A stretch of 64,000 bases of DNA, from assembly GCF_042675665.1 (NCBI RefSeq), contig NZ_JBHTJI010000001.1, positions 2,480,001 through 2,544,000 of the forward strand. Direction: 5' to 3'. Source of the DNA: Mariniflexile jejuense. Lineage in GTDB: Bacteria; Bacteroidota; Bacteroidia; Flavobacteriales; Flavobacteriaceae. Positions within the stretch are counted from its first letter, which is position 1. Each line of letters begins with the position of its first letter. The translations under genes and the position numbers were made by a program. Shown piece by piece: positions 16,846 to 25,019 of this stretch. Under the pieces are notes generated by a model. That model was not told the DNA's origin and did not search any database. It saw only the letters and a list, made by a program, of their open reading frames with translations.

Positions 16846-19767
16846 CTAATTTGACTTTATTTGTATATGGCTTTCTGTTTTTCCGTATGCTTTTATCTTT
16901 TTATTCTTAATTGTAATTCCTATATCATAGATATCATTGGCTAGTTTATCACCAAAAATAGATGCATTAAATCCGCAAGAATCAATATTTTTCTTTTTAA
17001 AATAAACCGTAACATCTGGTCTAGAAATTAACTTGGTATTAAATAAATAAGAAGTTGTTTTATTGGTTAAAGTTATAAAAACGGAATCATTTACATTCAA
17101 ATCAACTGTTTCGTCAAATGCCCAACCCCTAATTTTTAGTAAATTATCAACAACAGTTAACTCGTCCAAACCTATTCTAACAGGATTTTTGTTTTCTAAA
17201 GCTACATTATCAATTTTTAAATAATTACCAGAACCCTTTTGAATGTCACTCATTAAAGTTGAATAGATAGAATCTACAAATTTTTTATTGATTTCAGAAT
17301 CTTTAAAGTATGATTCAATATTATATTCCTTAGGATAAATAAAAAGAAAATCATCTAATTTTTTTATAGAAAATTTATTTTGAGAAATGGGTACTTTAAA
17401 AATATCTATATATTTAGGTGTCGTAATAAAAAGTGTTTTTTTGTTTGGCTTAGCACCTCCTTTTACTATAGCTCTTTCCAAAGAATCAGTGTAAATATGT
17501 GTAGGTTTCATTCTAGCAACATAACCTACAGAAATAGGTTTTTTAGCTTTATTAGCTAAATACATTAAATCTTGATAATCAGAGGTGTATGCCATTGAAT
17601 TTTCAAAAGGTGGATAAGTTATTATTTCATCAAACTTACTAAAAATTTGTATCCATTTTTTATCGTCTTCAAGTTTAGTATCAAAACTACCATATGCCAA
17701 ATCTCTTGAAGTTAAGGAATTTTTAATATCATAAATTTGGAAAGCCAATAAACCTACAAAAATTGATGTTTTTAAAATGTTATTAATAGGCAACTTAGAA
17801 AAAAGTATTATTGAAAAAATTACAAATAGGTAATAAAAAGGCCAACAAAAACGAGCATGAGCCCTAAATATACTACCTAAATTTTTAACAAAATCAGGAA
17901 TTGGTACTTCAAATAAAACCGCTTGTCCTAAAGTTACAACATGACTTATTGCGAACAGTAATAACAACACAGTTAGAATAATTAATGGTAAAGTATAAAG
18001 GTGCGTTTTTAAAATTTTCTTTCGAACAACCAAAAACAACAAATATAGCAATGCAATAATTGCAATAATTATTAGGCCTAGGCCTAAATAGCTAAAGCCT
18101 TCCATTTGATTATCTGACATAATAGGTAAGCCAGATAGAAATTGCGAAGTATATTCATGGGGGTTAAAAAAGCTATTTAAGTTAAAGGAGCTTTCACCAT
18201 AATTACCTACATTCGAAATTCCTGTATCATTTCCAAAACTAATCATTCCCAATACATACCATAAAATAAGTCCAAATACTAGTGATATTACTGGAAAAAA
18301 ACACGCCTTTTTAAGCGAAAGCGATTTATCAAAAAAATAATTTTTAAGGGGTAATGTTATTGAAAAACCAAAAACCATGGCGGCTAAATAAGGGTGAATG
18401 CCAGCACTTAATACAAAAATAAGTACTTGTCGCCAATTAGCTTTAATAGGGTTTAGTTTGCTATTAGGAGATAGATAATAATAAAATGAAGCTAGTATTA
18501 ACCAATGTGCTGTTAAAGCAGGGTGCATACCTCTATATAAAAGTAGCGGACTTGCAATTACAAATACTGTGGCTCCTAATGATATGATTGGGTTTACTTT
18601 ATAAAGGCGTAAAATTTTCAAAGTATATATAGCACTTAAAATAAATGCAGAAAACATAAACGCACCTAAATATTGAAAATCTTCAGGAAAAAGTTCAGAG
18701 AATGGTTTTAATATTAAAGCTAAAAGAGGTATAGAATCTGTAAAACCAACATTAGTTCCTAATGGGTAATAGTAATTATACATATCACCTAAAGGAAAAC
18801 CCCAAGGTGCACTTCTAAAATAGGTCCAGCCTAAATAATGCTGCCCCCAATCATGGTAAGCAGATAGCAACCAGTTAATATTGGTAGGTATTATAATTTC
18901 AAGACCATAACAAATTTGAAAAATTAAGAGACATAATAATATTGCAGAAATACACAGCCAATTGGGTTTTAAGTTTAAAAACGTTTTTTTGTTTTTTAAA
19001 TTAGTGGATGTACTATCTGAATATTCTTTTTTTATTCTTAATAAATCTATCCATAGCTTAAAAAAATAGGTGATCTTTACCTTTGAATCGCCTCTATCAA
19101 TCCATTGTTTTAAAGGTATTTCCAACATTTTTGTTAGAGCCAATTCTTTCCCATATATTTTCAATATTCTAAAAAATATCTCAACATCAAATAGCCATTT
19201 TGAGATAAAAGGTTTTTTAAAAATTTCCTTAGACAGATTTTCTTTAAATATTTTACATCCGCATTGTGTATCATATACCTTTAATGATAGTATAATTGAA
19301 ATGAGTGTAGAAATGATTCTCCCAATGTAATGACGCGATTTTTTACGTTCAATATTTGCACCAATCCTTAAAACTCTAGACCCGAACACAAAATCAATAT
19401 CCTTATCTAAATAAGACATTAAATTATAACATTCTTCTAAAGAAACTGATAAATCTGCATCTAAATAAGCAATATTCTTAAAATTAAAATTTGTATTGCA
19501 GTAATCCATACCTGTTTTAACAGCAGCGGCTTTACCTTGATTAGCGCTATGCGATACTATTTCTACATTATCTGGGAAACGATCTTTTAAGGATGAAATA
19601 CAATCACTAGTGCTGTCCGAAGATCCATCGTTTACAAAACAAATTAAAGTGTCGTTGTTTTTTTTGAGAAAAGAAATGTAGTTGGAGTGTAAAAAGTAAC
19701 CAGCTTCATTGTAACAAGGAATAACTATGCAAAGATTATACATTTTTGTTTTTTTTATCAGTCCCAT
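16846..19767 (-). CDS. Fusion of GT2 polyprenyl-phosphate sugar synthase with DUF6311 membrane domain
   Basis: A 973-residue protein and the only reverse-strand gene inside the glycan locus proper. Residues about 9-245 form a GT2 domain resembling dolichyl-phosphate glucosyl/mannosyltransferases (IPCYNEAG, VNDGSSDST, LDADLS near 100, QCGCKIF near 168, FDVEIFFR). Residues about 268-690 contain many membrane helices of the DUF6311 type (HDWGQHYLGW, PLGTNVGFTDSIPLLA), which look like a GT-C scaffold. Residues about 690-973 are extracytoplasmic and include a beta-rich segment with IRGWAFDET near 880 and RPDV further on. I infer that one chain makes a lipid-linked sugar and then uses it. An alternative start is ATG at 19743. 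Confidence 0.82.
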   Translation of the reverse strand: MGLIKKTKMYNLCIVIPCYNEAGYFLHSNYISFLKKNNDTLICFVNDGSSDSTSDCISSLKDRFPDNVEIVSHSANQGKAAAVKTGMDYCNTNFNFKNIAYLDADLSVSLEECYNLMSYLDKDIDFVFGSRVLRIGANIERKKSRHYIGRIISTLISIILSLKVYDTQCGCKIFKENLSKEIFKKPFISKWLFDVEIFFRILKIYGKELALTKMLEIPLKQWIDRGDSKVKITYFFKLWIDLLRIKKEYSDSTSTNLKNKKTFLNLKPNWLCISAILLCLLIFQICYGLEIIIPTNINWLLSAYHDWGQHYLGWTYFRSAPWGFPLGDMYNYYYPLGTNVGFTDSIPLLALILKPFSELFPEDFQYLGAFMFSAFILSAIYTLKILRLYKVNPIISLGATVFVIASPLLLYRGMHPALTAHWLILASFYYYLSPNSKLNPIKANWRQVLIFVLSAGIHPYLAAMVFGFSITLPLKNYFFDKSLSLKKACFFPVISLVFGLILWYVLGMISFGNDTGISNVGNYGESSFNLNSFFNPHEYTSQFLSGLPIMSDNQMEGFSYLGLGLIIIAIIALLYLLFLVVRKKILKTHLYTLPLIILTVLLLLFAISHVVTLGQAVLFEVPIPDFVKNLGSIFRAHARFCWPFYYLFVIFSIILFSKLPINNILKTSIFVGLLAFQIYDIKNSLTSRDLAYGSFDTKLEDDKKWIQIFSKFDEIITYPPFENSMAYTSDYQDLMYLANKAKKPISVGYVARMKPTHIYTDSLERAIVKGGAKPNKKTLFITTPKYIDIFKVPISQNKFSIKKLDDFLFIYPKEYNIESYFKDSEINKKFVDSIYSTLMSDIQKGSGNYLKIDNVALENKNPVRIGLDELTVVDNLLKIRGWAFDETVDLNVNDSVFITLTNKTTSYLFNTKLISRPDVTVYFKKKNIDSCGFNASIFGDKLANDIYDIGITIKNKKIKAYGKTESHIQIKSN

Positions 19768-19808
19768 TCAGGGTTTTAATGTTTACCAAATAAAGTTTAA
19801 ATAAGTAA

Positions 19809-19839
19809 CAAATATAGATTATAAATATAATTATATTTG
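19809..19839. promoter_or_regulatory. Mirror-image divergent promoter pair
   Basis: CAAATATA at 19809-19816 is a perfect -7 box (TATATTTG) on the minus strand, facing the GT2-DUF6311 gene with a leader of roughly 36 nt. TATATTTG at 19832-19839 is the same box on the plus strand, facing the gene starting at 19865 with a leader of roughly 20 nt. The two boxes form an 8-bp inverted repeat separated by 15 nt. No clear -33 TTG elements are visible. Confidence 0.5.
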
Positions 19840-19864
19840 AAATTGATTTTAAATTCATTTTTTA

Positions 19865-21106
19865 GTGAAACTAATTATAAGACCATTACTAGATAAATAC
19901 TATTTTTCTTTATTAATAATTATTATAATTTGCGCACTACCATTACCTCTTTTTGTGTCTAATTTGGCGTATTTATTGTTAATTCTATACACCATCTATT
20001 ATTGTTTTAATAATAAAATAAAACCAAATTACAATAAGGCATCTATTGCGTTTATTTGCTTTTATTTTTTAATGGTCGTTTCATATTTCTGGTCTATTAA
20101 TAAAGATTTAACATTGGTTGGAATTATAAGAAAATCCGCTTTTTTGATAATACCAATTTTATTTCTATTTATACCAAAATTCAGCTTAGATGAAATAAAA
20201 CGTATTTTTCGTTATTTCTCTTTTGTAATGGGAGGTTTTGCTATTATTTTCATAACGATAGGCTTACTGCATTTTATAAAAACAGGAAGCTTAGTAAATT
20301 TAACTCAGCATGAACTTGTAAGTCCATTGGATTTAAATAGAATTTACGTGTCTTTGTTTTCTGTTGCAGCTTTTTTTTATATGTTATTTAATGAAAAAAA
20401 GAATTTATTGAATAAATTTTTAATAGCATTATTAGTTGTTTTTCTATTATTACTAAGTTCAAAATCAATATTGATTACTACTTTGGTAATTGTGTTTTTT
20501 TATTTTTTATTAAAATGGAAATCTATTTCAGTTTTAAAAATAACCCTATTTTTTACATTAATTGTTAGCATACTATTAGTTTTTTTAAAGTTTAATCCTA
20601 AATTTTATACTGAGTTATTTCCTAGATTTTCTGAAATAGTAACAGGACAAAATTATAAAAAGAATTATTATTTTAATGGTTCAGAGTTAAGATTGCTTTA
20701 TACTAGATTTTTATACGAGTTTGAAAACGAAGAACCTATTTTATTCTCCGGATTTGGTTTAGGTGCTACACAGGAAAAAATTAATGAAAAATGTATAAAA
20801 TATAACGTGCCAGAAGGCTATGGTACTGAATTTAATTTTCATAGTCAATACAATCAAACATTAGCCGAGGTTGGTGTTTTTGGTTTTATAATATTAGTTT
20901 ATAGCTTATATATTGGTTTTAAATTTGCCATAAAAAACAAAAGCCCATTTATAATTGCTGTTTTTATGATTTTTTCAATTTTATTTTTTACTGAATCTGT
21001 ATTTAATAGACAAAGAGGTGTTTATTTTTTCTTATTTATGTATTTTTTGCTTTTTAATATTGATTTTTCAAAAAAAGAAATAGAATTAAATTTTAATAAC
21101 AGATAA
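19865..21106 (+). CDS. O-antigen ligase / Wzy superfamily membrane protein (GTG start)
   Basis: A 413-residue protein with about 11-12 transmembrane helices and a periplasmic loop around residues 255-325. This loop holds the conserved arrangement of the O-antigen ligase superfamily (SELRLLYTRFLYEFENEEPILFSGFG..., and a FHSQYNQTLAEVGVFGF segment with a His of the kind needed by WaaL). The GTG at 19865 is the only sensible start before the first helix, and a -7 box lies about 26 nt upstream. The His-containing FNFHSQYNQTLAEVG motif makes it the better ligase candidate of the two proteins of this type here. Confidence 0.75.
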   Translation: MKLIIRPLLDKYYFSLLIIIIICALPLPLFVSNLAYLLLILYTIYYCFNNKIKPNYNKASIAFICFYFLMVVSYFWSINKDLTLVGIIRKSAFLIIPILFLFIPKFSLDEIKRIFRYFSFVMGGFAIIFITIGLLHFIKTGSLVNLTQHELVSPLDLNRIYVSLFSVAAFFYMLFNEKKNLLNKFLIALLVVFLLLLSSKSILITTLVIVFFYFLLKWKSISVLKITLFFTLIVSILLVFLKFNPKFYTELFPRFSEIVTGQNYKKNYYFNGSELRLLYTRFLYEFENEEPILFSGFGLGATQEKINEKCIKYNVPEGYGTEFNFHSQYNQTLAEVGVFGFIILVYSLYIGFKFAIKNKSPFIIAVFMIFSILFFTESVFNRQRGVYFFLFMYFLLFNIDFSKKEIELNFNNR

Positions 21107-21496
21107 ACTTACATACATTTTGTATTTTCAAATTTAGAAATTATGAGTAGAATTATAGAATTGTTAAATTTTATAAAGTAAAAGCAAACAATCACTCATC
21201 TTAATAGTATCAAATTATAAACTTAAAACCTCTTTATAGGAATATATTTAATATTAGAGGATAGAGTGTTAAGCAAGATGTTTTCAATAACATAACGTAT
21301 AATAGATTTCGAGGTTTGAATAATATATGTTTATATATATTTAATACTTTTGGTTTTGAAACATAAATTAGTGATGAACTTTTTAATCCAATTACATATT
21401 GGTAAATATTAAAAAAACTTAACCATTCTTAGAGAGTGTTTTTTAAACACTCGCAATTTGGTGCATTGAACATTAAGAAATATAAAATTTAGTTAA
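21107..21496 (+). other. 390-bp gene-free leader region before the initiating sugar transferase
   Basis: No coding sequence is credible here. It contains TACTTTTG at 21345-21352, a match to the -7 consensus, with TTTG at 21315-21318 but a spacer (26 nt) longer than usual. A perfect 8-bp stem with a TTT loop (GAGTGTTT 21434-21441, AAACACTC 21445-21452) lies about 45 nt before the TTG start, with no T-run after it. A weaker stem, CCTCT 21229-21233 with AGAGG 21256-21260, lies further upstream. It may be a structured 5' leader. Confidence 0.4.
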
Positions 21497-22849
21497 TTGA
21501 ACTATAAACAAGGAAGATATTCGGGTTTTATTAAACCATTATTTAGATTTATTGATTTGGTCATTATTAATATGGCTATTTTTTTGTTTGAAATTAATTT
21601 AAATAACAGGATAGCTTTTTGTTTATACATATCCTTCACATGGATTGTGATTACCGTAAAAAATTATTTTTATGAAGTTCATAGAAATACTCGAATAATT
21701 CAAATCATTCCACTATTATTTAGGCAAATTGTTTTTTTTGCTATCGTTCTATATGCATATATCGGGTTTTTTAAGCAACCAAATATTAGTAGGTTGGCAT
21801 TAGGTAATTATTTAATATTTATTTTTTTAGTTATAAGTGCTTTTAAATTTTTAACAACCTTTTTATTAAAAAAATATAGAGCTGTTTTAAGTGGTAATAC
21901 TAGAAATGTTGTAGTAATTGGTAATAATGAAAAAACACGTCAATTAATAAACACATTTAATAAAAGATTAGATTTTGGATATAAGTTTAAAGCTCATTTT
22001 AGTATAAATGACAAAGACTTTTCTTTAGAAAAGTTCTTTAGTTATGTAATTGACAATGATATTGATGAAATATATTTTTCTGTAGCAGAGTTATCAAATA
22101 AACAAATAAACAGAATTATAGATTTTGCAGATAATAATTTAAGAGTACTTAAGTTTATCCCTGACAATAAAGATATTTTCTCTAAAAAATTAAAATACGA
22201 ATATTACGACTATATTCCTGTTTTATCAATTAGAACGATACCAATGCAAGAATCGGCAAATAAGCTCATTAAACGACTGTTTGATATTGTATTTGCATCA
22301 TTTATAATTATTTTTATTCTATCGTGGTTAACACCTATTCTAGCAGTTTTAATTAAACTTGAATCAAAAGGTCCTGTATTTTTCAAACAATCTAGAAACG
22401 GGTTTAACTATCAAGAGTTTGATTGTTATAAATATAGGTCAATGACTCCAAATAAAAATGCTCACTTGCACCAAGCAACAAAAGGAGACCAACGGATTAC
22501 TAAAATTGGTTCATTTATAAGAAAAACAAGTATTGATGAGTTACCTCAATTTTTCAACGTTTTATTTGGCGATATGTCGGTTGTTGGTCCAAGACCACAC
22601 ATGGTTAGTCATACAAATATGTATGCTCAAAGAATAGATAAATTTATGGTTCGTCATTTTGTAAAACCAGGCATAACAGGTTTAGCACAAACCAGTGGTT
22701 TTAGAGGTGAAGTTGAAACCGACAAAGACATCATCAACCGAGTAAAATACGACATTTTTTATATTGAAAACTGGTCGTTATTGTTAGATATAAAAATCAT
22801 CATCCAAACATTCATAAATGCTTTAAAAGGCGAAGAAAAAGCATACTAA
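21497..22849 (+). CDS. Polyprenyl glycosylphosphotransferase (WbaP/WcaJ type), TTG start
   Basis: Initiating enzyme that moves a sugar-1-phosphate onto undecaprenyl phosphate. The 450-residue protein has four N-terminal membrane helices and a Rossmann-like CoA-binding-type middle domain (NVVVIGNNEKTRQLI). Its catalytic domain from about residue 255 has KRLFDIVFA, KLESKGPVFFKQSRNG, YKYRSM, RKTSIDELPQFFNVLFGDMS and VGPRP. These are the hallmarks of the large monotopic/polytopic PGT family. The start is TTG at 21497, with no upstream ATG in frame. It is followed by a GT2 after 6 bp. Confidence 0.93.
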   Translation: MNYKQGRYSGFIKPLFRFIDLVIINMAIFLFEINLNNRIAFCLYISFTWIVITVKNYFYEVHRNTRIIQIIPLLFRQIVFFAIVLYAYIGFFKQPNISRLALGNYLIFIFLVISAFKFLTTFLLKKYRAVLSGNTRNVVVIGNNEKTRQLINTFNKRLDFGYKFKAHFSINDKDFSLEKFFSYVIDNDIDEIYFSVAELSNKQINRIIDFADNNLRVLKFIPDNKDIFSKKLKYEYYDYIPVLSIRTIPMQESANKLIKRLFDIVFASFIIIFILSWLTPILAVLIKLESKGPVFFKQSRNGFNYQEFDCYKYRSMTPNKNAHLHQATKGDQRITKIGSFIRKTSIDELPQFFNVLFGDMSVVGPRPHMVSHTNMYAQRIDKFMVRHFVKPGITGLAQTSGFRGEVETDKDIINRVKYDIFYIENWSLLLDIKIIIQTFINALKGEEKAY

Positions 22850-22855
22850 TATTCA

Positions 22856-23635
22856 ATGAAACCGTTAGTTTCAATTATAACTCCCATGTTTAATTCTGAA
22901 GCATATATTTCAGAAACCGTAAACAGTATTATAAATCAAACGTATAAAAATTGGGAATTACTTTTAATTGACGATGGTTCAACCGATAATACTATTGAAA
23001 TAGCAAATCAAATTCTTTTAAAATTTCCAAATATAAAACTTCTTAAAAACAGCATCAATTTAGGCGCAGCCATTTCTAGAAACAAAGGTATTGAAGCGTC
23101 GAATGGAAAATACATTGCTTTTTTAGATGCCGATGATATTTGGAAACCAAAAAAACTTGAAACCCAAATAGCATTTATGCAAGCTGAAAATTGCCATGTA
23201 TGTTTCAGTAGTTATGAGCAAATTGATGAAACTGGTAAACCGCTTAACAAATTAATAAAAGCGTTGCCAAAACTAAGCTATCAAAAACATTTAAAAAGCA
23301 ATTACATTGGTAACTTAACAGGAATGTATAATGTTGAAGTTTTAGGCAAAATAAAAGCACCTAATTTACAGAAACGACAAGACTGGTTGCTTTGGTTGGC
23401 TGCAATAAAAAAGTCCGGAAAACCAGCTAAAGGCATTCAAGAATCGTTGGCGTATTATCGGGTTCGAAAAGATTCGATGTCTTCAAACAAAATTAATCTT
23501 TTAAAGTATAATTACTTGGTTTATAGAAAGGGGTTGGGGTTTTCAACTTTAAAAGCTGTATGCTACATGTTGGTGTTTTTATACGAACACTTTTTTGTAA
23601 AATCAAAACAAGTTATTTCTACAAATACGATTTAA
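22856..23635 (+). CDS. Glycosyltransferase family 2
   Basis: A 259-residue GT-A enzyme with SIITPMFNSEAYISETV, LLIDDGSTDNT and LDADDIWKPKKL, the classic GT2 nucleotide and metal motifs. It resembles enzymes that add the second sugar directly after a WcaJ-type phosphoglycosyltransferase, and its position 6 bp downstream of that gene supports the pairing. The 3' end overlaps the convergent adenylating-enzyme gene by 17 bp, with no terminator between. Confidence 0.9.
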   Translation: MKPLVSIITPMFNSEAYISETVNSIINQTYKNWELLLIDDGSTDNTIEIANQILLKFPNIKLLKNSINLGAAISRNKGIEASNGKYIAFLDADDIWKPKKLETQIAFMQAENCHVCFSSYEQIDETGKPLNKLIKALPKLSYQKHLKSNYIGNLTGMYNVEVLGKIKAPNLQKRQDWLLWLAAIKKSGKPAKGIQESLAYYRVRKDSMSSNKINLLKYNYLVYRKGLGFSTLKAVCYMLVFLYEHFFVKSKQVISTNTI

Positions 23636-24983
23636 ATTGTTTTAATTTCCCTCTATTAGAACGGTCTAATGAAGTTTTTCTTTCAAAATGAACCGTTAAG
23701 TTTGGTTCAAAATATTTAGCAATAGCATTTTTAATATTGATTAGTTTTTCTTCAGATAGCTCAGAAGCACTTGTGTAGCTTATTTTAAAGGTATCTAGTT
23801 TTTGCTGTTCAATAATAAATTCTTTTACGTTTCCATCTTTTTCAATAACGGTTTTGGTTACATAGTAAAAGGTTAAACCTGCTGCTTTTTTGCCGCTTGG
23901 TAAACTAACAACATCGTTTGTTCTGCCAATTAAGCTTTCAAGAATTGGTTTTTGTGGTGTACTTTCTTTTGAAAGTTTTCCAATATCGCCCAAATCGTAT
24001 CGGATAAACGGATGTGCTTTGTTGTAAAGTGATGTAATTACAACTCTACCTTCTTCACCGTAGGGTAAAACCATGTTGTTTTCATCTAAAATTTCAACAT
24101 ACAAATCTTCGGTGTTTAAAATCCAGTCATTTTTGGTGTTTTGAAAGGCAATCAAGCCCAATTCTGCAGCACCATATTCATTAATTACTGGAATACCAAA
24201 TTGTGTTTCTAAAAGCGTTCTATCTTCTTTAAAAAGCATTTCCGATGTCACAATACAAGCTTTTAATCTGGGACAAATAGTTTTTAAAATGGTGTTTTTC
24301 CGCTTCAAAAATTTTGCAAATTGAACAATAGAACTTGTATAACCATTAATATAATCAAAATGGTTGTTTTTAAACGTGCTAAGGTTTTTTTCAAGTTGCG
24401 CATCACTTAAATCGAACACTGAAAACCGATAACGGTTACTTAAAAAATCTTTAAAACGTTCTTTGTAATAGCCTGTTTTGTTTAAAGGAATACCGTAAAA
24501 ACGCGCTTGTTTCGAGGTGTTAAAATCCAAATTAAACCAACTATATCTATCAATAAAACTTGCCCAAGTAATTGCATGACAAAATTTATCTTTCGCAAAA
24601 ATAAATGGTTCGCCAGATGAACCAGAGGTTTTATTAACATACACTTTTTTTTCTGTAAAACCCTCTGAAAGTCGCTCACTTAAAGGTTGTTGCAAGTGGC
24701 GTTTGGTCATCACCGGAAAGGTGTTCCAATCTTTTAGATTCGCATCTTTTGCAAAGGTTTTATAAAACGGATTGTGTTTTAAATGAAATGCAACAATGTC
24801 TTGTTTTTTAGTTTCAATATAACTTATAAGTTCGTTTTCATTTTTCTTTTGAATAGAACCCAAAAGAGTTTTAGCTTTTTCAATAGGAAAGCCATTAAGT
24901 TTTAAAGAAAGATTGAACAAATTCAAGATAAAGTATAATTTTTTGGTAAAGTAAATAAAAAATAGTCGTGAATTTAGCAGCAT
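23619..24983 (-). CDS. PaaK/CapK-like adenylate-forming enzyme
   Basis: A 454-residue member of the phenylacetate-CoA ligase-like family often called CapK in capsule loci. Adenylation motifs are visible: TSGSSGEPF near residue 121, NEYGAAELG near 268 and IRYDLGDIG near 328. Such proteins activate an acyl group as an adenylate, but the acid used in polysaccharide loci is generally unknown. It could supply an acyl or amino-acyl decoration of the glycan. It is transcribed against the main locus and shares a 36-bp divergent intergenic gap with purD. Confidence 0.85.
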   Translation of the reverse strand: MLLNSRLFFIYFTKKLYFILNLFNLSLKLNGFPIEKAKTLLGSIQKKNENELISYIETKKQDIVAFHLKHNPFYKTFAKDANLKDWNTFPVMTKRHLQQPLSERLSEGFTEKKVYVNKTSGSSGEPFIFAKDKFCHAITWASFIDRYSWFNLDFNTSKQARFYGIPLNKTGYYKERFKDFLSNRYRFSVFDLSDAQLEKNLSTFKNNHFDYINGYTSSIVQFAKFLKRKNTILKTICPRLKACIVTSEMLFKEDRTLLETQFGIPVINEYGAAELGLIAFQNTKNDWILNTEDLYVEILDENNMVLPYGEEGRVVITSLYNKAHPFIRYDLGDIGKLSKESTPQKPILESLIGRTNDVVSLPSGKKAAGLTFYYVTKTVIEKDGNVKEFIIEQQKLDTFKISYTSASELSEEKLINIKNAIAKYFEPNLTVHFERKTSLDRSNRGKLKQFKSYL

Positions 24984-24989
24984 TAATTT

Positions 24990-24997
24990 TATTTTTG
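24990..24997 (+). promoter_or_regulatory. Promoter -7 box for purD
   Basis: TATTTTTG matches TAnnTTTG and lies 22 bp before the purD ATG, in the 36-bp divergent gap with the CapK-like gene. The -33 position holds GTG rather than TTG and falls inside the CapK-like coding sequence. Confidence 0.5.
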
Positions 24998-25019
24998 TAC
25001 TTCATTTAAAAACAATTCA

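Noticed and set aside
2863..24983. Glycan locus as a mobile island
   Set aside because: No integrase, transposase, tRNA or flanking direct repeats were found. The base composition is visibly AT-rich, but that is usual for such loci and not proof of recent transfer.
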